Of a stretch of DNA of 33,062 bases, positions 1 through 10,502 are shown piece after piece. The notes under the pieces are model-generated. The model worked only from the letters and a program-made list of their open reading frames with translations, had not been told where the DNA came from and ran no database searches. The stretch's first letter is position 1. Each line of letters starts with the position of its first letter. The DNA comes from Acinetobacter lwoffii (GTDB lineage Bacteria; Pseudomonadota; Gammaproteobacteria; Pseudomonadales; Moraxellaceae): NCBI GenBank assembly GCA_013530545.1, contig SPVA01000035.1, positions 1-33,062 of the forward strand. The letters are read 5' to 3'. The position numbers and the translations under genes were made by a program.

Positions 1-3
1 ATT

Positions 4-93
4 TGGCGGAAGCGGTGAGATTCGAACTCACGGAGGACTCACACCCTCGTCGGTTTTCAAGACCGGTGCATTAAACCGCTCTGCCACGCTTCC
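4..93 (-). tRNA. tRNA-Ser (anticodon UGA)
   Basis: On the minus strand a 90-nt class II tRNA folds with the acceptor ends GGAAGCG and CGCTTCC, a long variable arm, the T-loop TTCGAAT and an encoded CCA end. The anticodon loop reads CTTGAAA, giving UGA for serine. The first anticodon-stem pair looks like a C-A mismatch, which is minor. Confidence 0.95.
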
Positions 94-102
94 ATGGGCG
101 CA

Positions 103-131
103 ATAATACGGAGCTTTTGTCCGACTGACAA
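103..131 (-). promoter_or_regulatory. Promoter of tRNA-Ser
   Basis: Read on the minus strand, TTGTCA (131-126) and TATTAT (108-103) are separated by 17 nt, and the tRNA starts 9 nt further on. The stretch after the -10 is GC-rich (TGCGCCC), as is common for stable-RNA promoters under stringent control; that regulatory reading is inference. Confidence 0.65.
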
Positions 132-180
132 GTGAAAATTACAGTGAATGCAATCAACTGCATATAGTTTCATCAAATCG

Positions 181-2217
181 CTACAATTTGGCTGCTAATT
201 CCGCTCCTTCACGAATGGCGCGCTTGGCATCGAGTTCAGCAGCCAGTTTTGCACCGCCAATAATATGATACTGCGCCAAGGTATTCTCCCCAGCACTCGG
301 CATCAGGTCTTTCACCGATTCCTGACCTGCACACACTACAATGGTATCTACACGTAATAATTGAGCATGACCATCCACCTCAATCCATAAACCTTCATCC
401 GTGACAGATTTATATTGCACGCCGCGCAACATCCGCACAGCATGTTTTTTTAACTGGGCACGATGTACCCAGCCTGAAGTCTTGCCCAGTCCTGCGCCAA
501 GTGGTGTTTTTTTACGTTGTAATAAATAAATTTCCCGTACTGGTGGTTCGACTTCAGCACGCTGTAACCCGCCTTCAGTCACATAATCTGGTTGGGAATC
601 AACACCCCATTCACGTTTCCACTCATCCACAGGCTGTGGCTGTATCTGATGCGGTGGCTTTAATAAAAACTCGGACACATCAAAACCAATACCACCTGCG
701 CCAATGACCGCAACACGATCACCGACAGGTGCGCCACGTAGCACTTCTGCATAAGATAATACTTGTGGTGCCTGACTGCCTTCGATATTCAAGGCACGCG
801 GCACAACCCCTGTAGCCACAATCACCTCATCAAAACCCTCACGCTCCAACTGCTCGCGGTTGACTCGGGTATTGAGACGCAGATCAACTCCGGTTTTTTC
901 TAGCTGCACTTTAAAATAACGAATCGTTTCGTGAAATTCTTCTTTCCCCGGAATCACTTTAGCCAGATTGAACTGCCCGCCTACTTCATGACTGGCCTCA
1001 AACAAAGTGACATCATGCCCGCGACTGGCTGCGACAGTAGCCGCTGACAGACCTGCAACACCACCACCAATCACTGCAATACTTTTCGGTTTTTTGGTTT
1101 TGACATAGACCAGTTCGGTCTCATAAGCGGCACGCGGATTGACCAGACAGGTTGCGCGCTGGTTTTTAAAGGTATGATCCAAGCAAGCCTGATTACAGGC
1201 GATACAGGTATTGATTTCATCAACACGATTGGTTGCGGTTTTGTTGACCCAGAAAGCATCGGCCAAAAGTGGACGTGCCATCTGTACCATATCTGCCTGA
1301 CCAGAGGCCAGAATCGCCTCGGCAGTGTCTGGCATATTGATCCGGTTAGAAGCAATCACCGGCACCGAAACATGTTTCTTAACTTCAGAAGTGTAATCGA
1401 CAAAAGCAGCTCGAGGCACGGAAGTCACAATAGTTGGAATACGTGCTTCATGCCAGCCAATCCCGGTATTGAGCAAAGTAATTCCTGCCTTTTCCAAAGC
1501 TTTAGCTACGGTAATCACTTCCTGCATGGTATTGCCATCATGTACCAAATCGAGAAGTGACAAACGGAAACAGATAATAAATTTCTCACCAATTTCAGCG
1601 CGAATCGCTTTAACAATTTCTACGGCAAAACGCATCCGGTTTTCAATCGGGCCGCCCCAACGGTCAATACGCTGATTGACATGACGACTTAAAAACTGAT
1701 TCAGCAAATAGCCTTCAGAACCCATGATTTCCACGCCATCATAGCCAGCCTTTTTGGCAATGATGGCAGTTTTCACATAATCCTGAATGGTATTCAGGAT
1801 CTGTTTATCTGACATTTCACGCGGTTTAAAAGGAGAAATTGGTGATTTGATCGGGCTGGCCGAAACCACAAAAGGCTGATAGCCATAACGTCCGGCATGC
1901 AGAATCTGTAAAAGAATTTTAGCACCATGCTTATGCACTGCATGTGTCACCAGACGATGTGGTGCAATATCGCCCAAGGTATTCATGGTACCGCCCGCCG
2001 GCAACAGCCAGCCTTGACGGTTTGGCGATATTCCACCGGTGATCAGCAGGCCTACGCCACCCTTTGCACGTTCACCAAAATACGCTGCCAGTTTAGGATA
2101 ATTATAGAAGCGGTCTTCCAGACCAGTATGCATCGACCCCATCACCACCCGGTTTTTAATGGTGGTAAAACCCAAATGCAGTGGCTTTAAAATGTTGGCA
2201 TAGCGCGTGGTGGTCAT
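181..2217 (-). CDS. fadH: NADPH-dependent 2,4-dienoyl-CoA reductase
   Basis: The product of 678 residues reduces 2,4-dienoyl-CoA in beta-oxidation of polyunsaturated fatty acids. The N-terminal half is an FMN-binding TIM barrel of the old yellow enzyme type. It is followed by a four-cysteine 4Fe-4S motif (CIACNQACLDH, then a fourth Cys after about ten residues), an FAD-binding GGGVAGLSAA segment and a second Rossmann motif (AVIGAGGIGFD) for NADPH. Length fits the family (E. coli FadH has 672 residues). The start at 2217 is chosen because AGGGA lies about 8 nt upstream; an ATG at 2253 is in frame but lacks such a site. It is monocistronic, downstream of nothing obvious on its strand. Confidence 0.93.
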   Translation of the reverse strand: MTTTRYANILKPLHLGFTTIKNRVVMGSMHTGLEDRFYNYPKLAAYFGERAKGGVGLLITGGISPNRQGWLLPAGGTMNTLGDIAPHRLVTHAVHKHGAKILLQILHAGRYGYQPFVVSASPIKSPISPFKPREMSDKQILNTIQDYVKTAIIAKKAGYDGVEIMGSEGYLLNQFLSRHVNQRIDRWGGPIENRMRFAVEIVKAIRAEIGEKFIICFRLSLLDLVHDGNTMQEVITVAKALEKAGITLLNTGIGWHEARIPTIVTSVPRAAFVDYTSEVKKHVSVPVIASNRINMPDTAEAILASGQADMVQMARPLLADAFWVNKTATNRVDEINTCIACNQACLDHTFKNQRATCLVNPRAAYETELVYVKTKKPKSIAVIGGGVAGLSAATVAASRGHDVTLFEASHEVGGQFNLAKVIPGKEEFHETIRYFKVQLEKTGVDLRLNTRVNREQLEREGFDEVIVATGVVPRALNIEGSQAPQVLSYAEVLRGAPVGDRVAVIGAGGIGFDVSEFLLKPPHQIQPQPVDEWKREWGVDSQPDYVTEGGLQRAEVEPPVREIYLLQRKKTPLGAGLGKTSGWVHRAQLKKHAVRMLRGVQYKSVTDEGLWIEVDGHAQLLRVDTIVVCAGQESVKDLMPSAGENTLAQYHIIGGAKLAAELDAKRAIREGAELAAKL

Positions 2218-2357
2218 AACAAATCCCTGATTATATTTGGTTGAGCAAGTCATTTCCTTACTTTAACTGATTTTCAGAGGCTTTTTATGACCCGGAGTTC
2301 AGCATTTTCAGGCACAAACATCAATCTTCGACACCAGCTCGCTCTATACTTCACGGA

Positions 2358-2711
2358 TTAGCTCTGCCATTGCCGTGCACTGGATTTCCATAATGCAATC
2401 ATGCCCAATACTGTCCCAATCGGAAAACTGAACAGCATGAGGATTGCCATCACTCTGGATAAAGTCCGTCCTGAACCATTCCCCTGCTTCACCTTGAGAC
2501 AGGCCTGTATATTTAAAACAATCAGTATCAACAAAAGTAGTAGGATCATTCCCAGACTCAGCATGGAAATCGTGGATTGCTGATATTCCAGATATAAAAA
2601 AGCAATCGTACTAAAAACCAGTAAACCGGCATAAATCCCATGTAACAGTGCCAGCGTTTCATTCTTAGCTTTAGGATTTAAATTAGGTAAAGGTGGGATG
2701 CGAGTCGCCAT
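2358..2711 (-). CDS. Small membrane protein of unknown function
   Basis: This codes for 117 residues with three predicted membrane segments: about residues 24-42, 50-68 and 88-107. Between segments 2 and 3 is a short polar basic loop. The N-terminus is proline-rich and cytosolic-looking. I do not recognise a named family; the hydrophobic pattern and the plausible ATG start at 2711 support a real gene. It sits upstream of fadH on the same strand with about 140 nt between them, and is divergent from argG. No function can be assigned. Confidence 0.65.
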   Translation of the reverse strand: MATRIPPLPNLNPKAKNETLALLHGIYAGLLVFSTIAFLYLEYQQSTISMLSLGMILLLLLILIVLNIQACLKVKQGNGSGRTLSRVMAILMLFSFPIGTVLGMIALWKSSARQWQS

Positions 2712-2956
2712 GCTTTTATTCCTGTTTTATCTGATTTTTAACTTTATTCGGCTGAATATAACCAATTTCTTCCGTTTTCAGCAGGCTTCTGGTGAAAATC
2801 GTGCGATTTATGATTATTTAAGCCTATTGAATAGAGATTTTAAAACGAGTTTTTCTTTTCTAAAGCAAACCTAAATAAATTAATGATACAATTGATGCAA
2901 TATGTATTTTTTCAGGCCACCAATTCTGGCGTGCCTATTTCATATCATTAGGATGA

Positions 2957-4300
<1,344 letters not shown>

Positions 4301-4314
4301 GTTTTGTCTTAAGC

Positions 4315-4343
4315 AAAAAACCGCGCCCTGAGCGCGGTTTTTT
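4315..4343. terminator. Bidirectional terminator between argG and the diguanylate cyclase gene
   Basis: A perfect 12-bp stem (AAAAAACCGCGC with GCGCGGTTTTTT) encloses the loop CCTGA. A-tract and T-tract on either side allow it to end transcription from both converging genes. Confidence 0.92.
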
Positions 4344-4375
4344 ATTGATGATTGTTTTATTCATTTTAATAATCT

Positions 4376-5647
4376 CTAGCCATTTGCAATATCTGAATTG
4401 ACTGATCGAATAGACTGATAATAAATCTGGTTGCGTCCAAGCTGTTTGGCACGATATAGCGCCTGATCCGCGATTCCCAACAATGCATCCTTATCAATAT
4501 CTTCCTCACCACGATAAACGGTAATGCCTAAACTGATGGTGATATGTTTCGCAACCAAGGATTTTTCATGTGGAATTTCCAGACGATCAATCGCCTTAAA
4601 AATATTTGAAGCCACCGCATAAGCACCATGTGCATCCGTTTCTGGCAAGAGCACCACAAACTCCTCCCCGCCATAACGCGCGACAAAGTCCATATGTCGG
4701 ATCGCATTCTTGATGGTTTTGGCAATAGTCGAAATGACATCATCACCTTTCTGATGCCCATAAAAATCGTTGTAATTTTTAAAGAAATCTACATCGATAA
4801 ACAGAATTGCCAATGCCGTTTCTTCACGATGTGCACGTTCGAAATGGACTTGCAGCGTCTCATCAAAAGTCCGTCGATTGGAAATCTTGGTCAGCTCATC
4901 GTACTGACTCAAATGTAATAATTCGTTGGTATGGATACGCTGGATCTGCTCACTGATTCTGGCGCGAATGCTATAGAGAAATATCACACGCTCACGGGCA
5001 AAAATCATATGGCTAATCACATAACCCAGCAAGCAACTTCCAATTAAAATCCGGCCAAAAACCATAGGATTAAATTCAACTGACAGACCGAACAATACAA
5101 TAATGGTGGTTGCGGCGGCGAGCAGTCCGGTGACCAGCATCTGAATCGGCTTAATACCGGTCAGAACATAACCCAGGATATATACGATCGTGACTATCGC
5201 CATGGATTGATGCTGCAAGGCATCAGTTTTAATCGACATGGTGATACATGAAATTGACACCTGTACCCAGAATACCAACAGCATCGAAGCCTGAGGAAAA
5301 AAGCGCTTGATCTTGGGTAAGCACGAGAACATATAAAAGATAATTAGCGACACGCCGCCATTGAGCAAGCCCAACATACACAGGACAAAATCATGTACGA
5401 AATATTCTTTGCTGATGCTCCAGTAATCTGTGGGAATCATCACCACCAAAAAAAGGAAATAGGCTAGTACTCCAGCCCACACATATTTTTCGACATGTTT
5501 GCGGGCGCGTTCCAGATTTTTGGTCCAGAATTCTTGTTCCAGATTTTGAGGGAAGACCGGGCCTACACGCTGGCTTTGCCGTGTAATCAGTTGTTCTATG
5601 TCTTCTTTATCATCTTGCAATTTCGCTAGATTGTACTTGTATTCCAT
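4376..5647 (-). CDS. Membrane-anchored GGDEF diguanylate cyclase
   Basis: The product of 423 residues probably makes cyclic di-GMP from two GTP at the inner membrane. The N-terminal 220 residues hold about six hydrophobic segments with no recognisable named sensor domain. A C-terminal GGDEF domain follows, with an intact GGEEF active site near residue 327 and an inhibitory-site RxxD (RHMD) five residues before it. The product is therefore likely subject to feedback inhibition. Downstream motifs such as SLGIT and ADQALYRAK are also intact. The start is uncertain: ATG at 5647 is preferred, with a TTG two codons upstream at 5653 and no convincing ribosome-binding site for either. It converges on argG and its input signal is unknown. 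Confidence 0.9.
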   Translation of the reverse strand: MEYKYNLAKLQDDKEDIEQLITRQSQRVGPVFPQNLEQEFWTKNLERARKHVEKYVWAGVLAYFLFLVVMIPTDYWSISKEYFVHDFVLCMLGLLNGGVSLIIFYMFSCLPKIKRFFPQASMLLVFWVQVSISCITMSIKTDALQHQSMAIVTIVYILGYVLTGIKPIQMLVTGLLAAATTIIVLFGLSVEFNPMVFGRILIGSCLLGYVISHMIFARERVIFLYSIRARISEQIQRIHTNELLHLSQYDELTKISNRRTFDETLQVHFERAHREETALAILFIDVDFFKNYNDFYGHQKGDDVISTIAKTIKNAIRHMDFVARYGGEEFVVLLPETDAHGAYAVASNIFKAIDRLEIPHEKSLVAKHITISLGITVYRGEEDIDKDALLGIADQALYRAKQLGRNQIYYQSIRSVNSDIANG

Positions 5648-5799
5648 TGCCAAGTATTTATGTAATTTTTTTATTAATTTTAAAATAACATACTTTTTAA
5701 AATTAATTTATACATATCCCTTATTTTGTAGCGCTTTCTCGTTACCATTTTTACTATAGATGGATTATCATTTGTTTTATTTGTTCGACTGAATTTGCC

Positions 5800-6834
5800 T
5801 TGAATACGATTACGATTCTCCAGCCAGATGATTGGCACGTTCACCTGCGTGATGGTTTAGCACTTCAACGTACCGTTCCCGATTTAGCCAAGCAGTTTTC
5901 TCGCGCCATTTGCATGCCAAATCTGGTGCCACCCGTTAAAACTGTCGAAGAAGCCAATGCCTACCGTGAACGTATCATGGCACATGTGCCTGAAGGGGTA
6001 AATTTCGACCCGCGTATGGTGCTGTATTTCACTGACAACACCCCGGCAAGCGAAGTTAAAAAGATCAAAGAATCTGCGCATGTCAATGCCATCAAGCTCT
6101 ATCCTGCGGGTGCGACCACCAACTCCGATAGTGGTGTTAGCGATATGAGCAAAGTCTACGGCGTAATTGAACAGCTTGAAGAACACCAAGTGCCTTTATT
6201 GCTACATGGTGAAGTGACGCATAATCATGTCGATATTTTTGACCGTGAAAAGCGTTTCCTGGATGAAGTGCTGGCACCATTACTTAGACAGTTTCCAAAG
6301 CTGAAACTGGTACTCGAACATATTACCACCAGCGAAGCCGCAAACTTTGTACTTGAGCAAGACCGCAATGTCGCTGCAACTATTACGCCACAACATTTAT
6401 TGTTTAACCGCAACGACATGCTGGTCGGTGGAATCAAGCCGCATTTCTACTGCTTGCCGATTTTAAAACGTCAAACGCATCAGCAAACCTTGCTGGAAGT
6501 CGCAACCAGCGGTAATCCTAAATTTTTCTTGGGAACAGATAGCGCGCCGCATTCAAAAAATGCAAAAGAAAATGCGTGTGGCTGTGCAGGATGTTATAGT
6601 GCGCCAACTGCTATTGAGCTGTATGCTCAGGCATTTGATCAAGTGGGTAAAATTGAACGCCTGGAAGGTTTTGCCAGCCACTTTGGTGCAGACTTCTATG
6701 GCCTGCCACGTAATACCAGCACTATTACCCTGGTTAGAGAAGATCAAGTAATCCCTGAAAGTTTAGACTATCTGGATGGTGAACAGATTATTCCGTTATA
6801 TGCGGGTAAAACCATTCAATGGAGAAAAGTGTGA
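5800..6834 (+). CDS. pyrC: Dihydroorotase
   Basis: This zinc amidohydrolase of 344 residues cyclises carbamoyl aspartate to dihydroorotate in pyrimidine synthesis. Metal and active-site elements are visible: HVHLRD near the N-terminus, the lysine that is carbamylated in [22 protein letters not shown] and the catalytic aspartate in LGTDSAPH. Length and sequence match class II PyrC of E. coli. The start is a TTG at 5800, chosen because the next residues align with the family N-terminus and no ATG is available; no strong ribosome-binding site is visible. The 3' end overlaps the start of rnt, so the two are probably cotranscribed. Confidence 0.95.
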   Translation: MNTITILQPDDWHVHLRDGLALQRTVPDLAKQFSRAICMPNLVPPVKTVEEANAYRERIMAHVPEGVNFDPRMVLYFTDNTPASEVKKIKESAHVNAIKLYPAGATTNSDSGVSDMSKVYGVIEQLEEHQVPLLLHGEVTHNHVDIFDREKRFLDEVLAPLLRQFPKLKLVLEHITTSEAANFVLEQDRNVAATITPQHLLFNRNDMLVGGIKPHFYCLPILKRQTHQQTLLEVATSGNPKFFLGTDSAPHSKNAKENACGCAGCYSAPTAIELYAQAFDQVGKIERLEGFASHFGADFYGLPRNTSTITLVREDQVIPESLDYLDGEQIIPLYAGKTIQWRKV

Positions 6835-7478
6835 CAAATGAAACGCTCCCAATCATTGGTCAACGTTTTCGTGGATTCTTACCTGTAGTTGTCGATGTCG
6901 AGACTGCAGGTTTTAATGCGCAGACTGATGCATTGCTGGAAATTGCGGCCATTCCGATTGTTTACAATGAGGAAGGTCAATTTGTGCCGGGTCAAGCTTA
7001 CCATGCACATATCAATCCTTTCGAAGGGGCAAACCTCGACCGACGTTCGCTGGAGTTTATTGGGATCGATCCTTCTAATCCAATGCGAATTGCGATGGCC
7101 GAAGATGAGAAAACTGCGCTTAAGCGTATTTTTAAATCTGTGAATGAAGTGCGTCGCCAGCAAAACTGTACCCATGCGGTTTTAGTCGGACACAATGCAC
7201 ATTTCGATTTAGGTTTTCTTCAGGCCGCGATTGCGCGTACCGGAACCAAAAACCAGAACCCGTTTCATAGTTTTTCTGTCTTCGATACAGTGACTTTAAG
7301 TGCGGTGATGTTTGGTCAGACCGTACTGGCGAAGTCCTGTATCCAAGCTGGAATCGAGTTTGATGGTAAAGAAGCCCATTCTGCATTATATGATACGCAG
7401 AAGACCGCTGAACTGTTTTGCTATATTTTAAACAAACTCGCACCTCACCTGCTTGACACTCTGGTGGCGGATCAATAA
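6831..7478 (+). CDS. rnt: Ribonuclease T
   Basis: This DEDD-family 3'-5' exonuclease trims the 3' ends of tRNA (CCA turnover) and other stable RNAs. The product of 215 residues equals E. coli RNase T in length. Visible motifs: Exo I VDVETAGF, Exo II HNAHFD and Exo [14 protein letters not shown]. The GTG at 6831 is preferred over the in-frame ATG at 6819 because GGAG at 6821-6824 is correctly spaced for it and the GTG overlaps the pyrC stop as GTGA, suggesting translational coupling. A tRNA-Glu promoter lies in its last codons, and its TAA stop is part of that promoter's -10 box. Confidence 0.95.
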   Translation: MTNETLPIIGQRFRGFLPVVVDVETAGFNAQTDALLEIAAIPIVYNEEGQFVPGQAYHAHINPFEGANLDRRSLEFIGIDPSNPMRIAMAEDEKTALKRIFKSVNEVRRQQNCTHAVLVGHNAHFDLGFLQAAIARTGTKNQNPFHSFSVFDTVTLSAVMFGQTVLAKSCIQAGIEFDGKEAHSALYDTQKTAELFCYILNKLAPHLLDTLVADQ

Positions 7479-7481
7479 GAT
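7453..7481 (+). promoter_or_regulatory. Promoter of tRNA-Glu copy 1, inside the end of rnt
   Basis: TTGACA (7453-7458), a 17-nt spacer and TAAGAT (7476-7481) form a sigma-70 promoter whose -10 box includes the rnt stop codon. The tRNA begins 17 nt after the -10 box. The promoters of copies 2 and 3 have exactly the same spacing, which makes this one credible despite its weaker -10. Confidence 0.65.
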
Positions 7482-7495
7482 ACCGCCATCTTCTA

Positions 7496-7580
7496 AACGT
7501 CCCTATCGTCTAGAGGCCTAGGACATCGCCCTTTCACGGCGGTAACCGGGGTTCGAATCCCCGTAGGGACGCCATCTATT
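7496..7580 (+). repeat. 85-bp direct repeat, copy A, containing tRNA-Glu 1
   Basis: This 85-bp segment (AAC, the whole tRNA-Glu and TCTATT) is identical to 10677-10761. The two copies bracket the TonB-receptor segment. The identity goes three bases upstream and six bases downstream of the mature tRNA. Confidence 0.85.
7499..7574 (+). tRNA. tRNA-Glu (anticodon UUC), copy 1
   Basis: This 76-nt tRNA has the acceptor stem GTCCCTA/TAGGGAC, the anticodon loop CTTTCAC (UUC), the T-loop TTCGAAT and an encoded CCA. All five tRNA-Glu genes in the window are identical in sequence. It lies 20 nt after rnt. Confidence 0.97.
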
Positions 7581-7649
7581 TTTTCTCTTCTTTATATTTT
7601 TTTATCAGCATCTTAAGCTGCTCAAGTCTTACACTTTTATCAATTAATT

Positions 7650-7668
7650 AATGAAAATAATTCTCATT
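7650..7668 (+). promoter_or_regulatory. Fur box 1 upstream of the TonB receptor gene
   Basis: The sequence AATGAAAATAATTCTCATT matches the Fur site written as AATGATAATCATTATCATT at 16 of 19 positions. Its core at 7652-7666 matches the 7-1-7 model at 12 of 14. It lies just upstream of the likely -35 box of the receptor gene. Confidence 0.75.
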
Positions 7669-7672
7669 ACTA

Positions 7673-7714
7673 TTGATTGCCTTCTTAAATTTAATGATAA
7701 TCACTTCCATTATC
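7673..7714 (+). promoter_or_regulatory. Promoter of the TonB receptor gene with overlapping Fur box 2
   Basis: TTGATT (7673-7678), a 17-nt spacer and GATAAT (7696-7701) form a good promoter. The -10 box is the left arm of GATAATcacttccATTATC (7696-7714), an inverted repeat whose outer hexamers match the 19-bp Fur consensus perfectly (14 of 19 overall). Iron-bound Fur here would cover the -10, so expression is predicted to rise under iron starvation. Confidence 0.65.
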
Positions 7715-7736
7715 TTTCGCATATTCAACCCTTCTC

Positions 7737-10262
7737 ATGCATTTTGCTTATTCCCCACTTTCTATTGCAGTTTTAACAGCTTTATCAACATCTAGTTTTG
7801 CAAAAGAATCGAATTATCAAGAGCCTGTTCTCAATGAAACAACGATTAAGTTCAACACAATTATTATCGAAGCTCAGCAAGAAAATGAAGTTGGAAAAAC
7901 CATTTATTCAAAAGAAGATTTAGAAAAGACGCCGAATAGCTCAAAGAACATTACCGATTTTTTAAAAGTGAATCCGAATGTGCAGTTTAGTCAATCACAG
8001 TTAGCAGCAGGCTCACAAGGTGAAATTAAACCTGCCGAAATCTCTATAAATGGCGCACAAACCTTCCAAAACAATTTTATTGTGAATGGTGTTTCCAACA
8101 ACTTACGTATTAATCCAGCAAATTCAAACATAAATACATTTCAAGATATTGGGACTGGCGCACAAGCTATGGCAGTGAACACTGACCTACTTTGTGAGCT
8201 TGAAGTATTAGATAGCAATGTGTCTGCCGCTTATGGTCAATTCACAGGTGGGGTTGTAAATGCTAAAACATGTGCACCGCAAACAGAGATAGGTAAAATT
8301 CACGGTTCTATCACTTACGATTACACTGAAAGTGATTGGGCTCGCTACAACTCAATTTCACCTTTAGAAAAAAGTAAATTTGAAGAACCTACAGATGACT
8401 ACCAAAAGGAATATACCAAACAAGGTCTAAGCACCAATATTTATGGGAAGCTCTCGAATGATTGGGGCTTTAATGCTTATGCTTCTCAAAGAGAGTCCAT
8501 TATTCCAGTCAAAAGTGGCTTTGAAACACCTAAAACAATTGATCAAGAACGACATATCTCAAATCTTGGTGCAACATTATTTTATACACCAAACGCCTCA
8601 ACCAAAGCGAAGTTTGGTTTCGATTATGGTTTGCTCGATAGCTTAAGTTATGTGGACAGCAATCGTGATTCAGGTAGTACTACTGAAACCGAAACACTTA
8701 CTCTGTTCTCGGAACTTGAACATCGCTTCAACTTAGGTACTCTCGTACACAAACTTAATTTCCAAAACTCAGCGACACAACGTATTGCTGACAATAACTA
8801 CAGTATGCATTGGTACTATGCCGAAGGAAGTAAAGATTGGAATAATACCGATGTTGTTCGAGAAGGCGCCATCATGGGAGAAATAGAACAACATCAAGAC
8901 GTTCTCTCTTACGACCTACAAGCCAATATAGACCTATTTAAACTTGGTCAATCCCAACACAACATGACTCTAGGTGCGGGTTATAGCCATGCTCATGTTG
9001 AGTGGAAACGAGCCGAGGATGTTTTACTCGCGACAAAGACCCATTTAAAAGAACTTGGTAAAGATACTACCTGCCTTCAAAGTGACCTATATTGTGATGA
9101 TAAACTAACGATAAATGGTTGGAATGGACAATATATCGCTGGTGGCACTCTGTACAAAGCTGGTGATATTCAAGCCCAGCAAGATCGCCTAAATATATTT
9201 ATTGAAGACAATATTCAATGGAATGATCAAATTTCAACACGCTTTGGTGTTCGTGCTGATTATGACTCTTTAAGTAGTAATATCAATATTGCCCCTCGTA
9301 GTCGTTTCTCTTACAAACCCTTTAGTAATGATCAATTGCATTTATCCGCTGGGTGGAATCGCTACTATGGTCAGCAAACGTTAGGTACAGAACTGAATGA
9401 AATTCAAAATGATTTGCTCTACAAACTGTCACGTGAAAACCCACATGCACCTTGGGTAGAAACACAAACTACACTATCCAGCGGTGCGCGTAGTTCAGCG
9501 CTCAATACCCCTTTCAGTGACGAGACTGTTTTAGGCCTGAATACACAAATCCAGAATTGGGATCTAGGGCTAAAATGGGTCAATCGTAAATATCAGGATG
9601 AAATATCAAAAACTAAAGTTACTCCTTTAGAGGGTTCAAAATTCTTCTACGAATATAACAATGATGGAAGTGGCAAAGCTGACATCTACACCTTAATACT
9701 TAAAAATCGTCAACCGATCGCTCTGGGGGATAGCCAACATTTATTTGCCTTGGGATTTGACTACAGTGAAGTCTTCCGCACTTATGTAGATTACACTTCA
9801 GCCTATGATCAAGCCATTCAAGATGAATGGGTCTCTTATGATGGTCAAATTATCCGTTGGTCAGACCGCCCTGCCCCAAACTTTAACCAACCATGGACCG
9901 CACGAGTAAACTGGGATATTGCATTCGATACACTGCCTGTACGTATTTCAAACTTCTTTAGCTATAAAGACAGTTACGATGATATGGTTGCAGTCTCCGA
10001 TAAAAATGACAAAGTCGAGTATGAAGGTGAACTGCTTGACACTTATTTAGCCTCTGAAATTAAACCCAAATTTACATGGGATATGCGCACCACCTATGAC
10101 TGGGAAATTTCAAAAGATTTAAGGGCAATTTTTGGTTTAACCATTAACAACGTAACCAACCGCGTGAATACCTATACAACAGGCTCGACCTCAAATGATA
10201 GACCACGTGTGATGACTGAAATTGGCCGCCAATTTATTGCGGATGTTACTTTTAAATTCTAG
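7737..10262 (+). CDS. TonB-dependent outer-membrane receptor, iron-regulated
   Basis: The product of 841 residues is an outer-membrane beta-barrel receptor powered by TonB, probably for an iron chelate, haem or metal complex. A signal peptide of about 22 residues ends at SSFA. A TonB-box-like stretch (NTIIIEA, about 39-45) comes next. A plug domain covers about residues 55-180, then a barrel that ends in phenylalanine (TFKF), as outer-membrane proteins do. Cysteine pairs (around residues 152/178 and 445/452) may form disulfides. The ATG at 7737 has no clear Shine-Dalgarno site, but an in-frame stop at 7698 leaves no other start. Two Fur boxes precede it. It is more AT-rich than its neighbours and lies between identical tRNA-Glu copies, suggesting acquisition. 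The ligand cannot be told from sequence. Confidence 0.88.
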   Translation: MHFAYSPLSIAVLTALSTSSFAKESNYQEPVLNETTIKFNTIIIEAQQENEVGKTIYSKEDLEKTPNSSKNITDFLKVNPNVQFSQSQLAAGSQGEIKPAEISINGAQTFQNNFIVNGVSNNLRINPANSNINTFQDIGTGAQAMAVNTDLLCELEVLDSNVSAAYGQFTGGVVNAKTCAPQTEIGKIHGSITYDYTESDWARYNSISPLEKSKFEEPTDDYQKEYTKQGLSTNIYGKLSNDWGFNAYASQRESIIPVKSGFETPKTIDQERHISNLGATLFYTPNASTKAKFGFDYGLLDSLSYVDSNRDSGSTTETETLTLFSELEHRFNLGTLVHKLNFQNSATQRIADNNYSMHWYYAEGSKDWNNTDVVREGAIMGEIEQHQDVLSYDLQANIDLFKLGQSQHNMTLGAGYSHAHVEWKRAEDVLLATKTHLKELGKDTTCLQSDLYCDDKLTINGWNGQYIAGGTLYKAGDIQAQQDRLNIFIEDNIQWNDQISTRFGVRADYDSLSSNINIAPRSRFSYKPFSNDQLHLSAGWNRYYGQQTLGTELNEIQNDLLYKLSRENPHAPWVETQTTLSSGARSSALNTPFSDETVLGLNTQIQNWDLGLKWVNRKYQDEISKTKVTPLEGSKFFYEYNNDGSGKADIYTLILKNRQPIALGDSQHLFALGFDYSEVFRTYVDYTSAYDQAIQDEWVSYDGQIIRWSDRPAPNFNQPWTARVNWDIAFDTLPVRISNFFSYKDSYDDMVAVSDKNDKVEYEGELLDTYLASEIKPKFTWDMRTTYDWEISKDLRAIFGLTINNVTNRVNTYTTGSTSNDRPRVMTEIGRQFIADVTFKF

Positions 10263-10307
10263 AGCCTGAATAGGTACATGCTGCTGCTCTTTTAGATTTG
10301 CTTAGGC

Positions 10308-10313
10308 TATAAT
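10308..10313 (+). promoter_or_regulatory. Possible -10 box for the 52-residue peptide gene
   Basis: A perfect TATAAT lies 30 nt before the ATG at 10344. No good -35 hexamer is present at the right distance, so this is tentative. Confidence 0.35.
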
Positions 10314-10343
10314 CAGACTAATTTTAAGATTTGAAATTTTTCC

Positions 10344-10502
10344 ATGCTCAAGAAATTCCTGCTTGTTTTACTTATTTTGGCACCTTCGGCACTGTATCTC
10401 TATATCGTCAACCGTGATGACAATAAAACTGCGCAGACTGAGGCAGTGACAACGCCTGCTGAAAATCCCCAGCCTAAACAATATCAAACTCCAGATCACT
10501 AA
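10344..10502 (+). CDS. Small single-pass membrane peptide
   Basis: This codes for 52 residues. Two lysines follow the initiator region, then a hydrophobic helix covers about residues 5-22 (FLLVLLILAPSALYLYIV), then a short acidic and polar tail rich in Gln, Pro and Thr. The layout suggests an inner-membrane anchored peptide with the tail outside, or an uncleaved signal anchor. A TATAAT upstream and a hairpin that overlaps its stop codon support an independent transcript. I do not recognise the family. It lies between the TonB receptor and tRNA-Glu copy 2; a role alongside the receptor is possible but unproven. Confidence 0.6.
   Translation: MLKKFLLVLLILAPSALYLYIVNRDDNKTAQTEAVTTPAENPQPKQYQTPDH

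Noticed and set aside
2745..2758. TATTC-GGCT-GAATA inverted repeat upstream of argG as an arginine repressor site
   Set aside because: Only five pairs, in the opposite order to the usual TGAAT...ATTCA arrangement, and more than 200 nt from argG.
4376..5653. Degenerate, inactive GGDEF domain
   Set aside because: The active-site GGEEF and the inhibitory-site RxxD are both intact.
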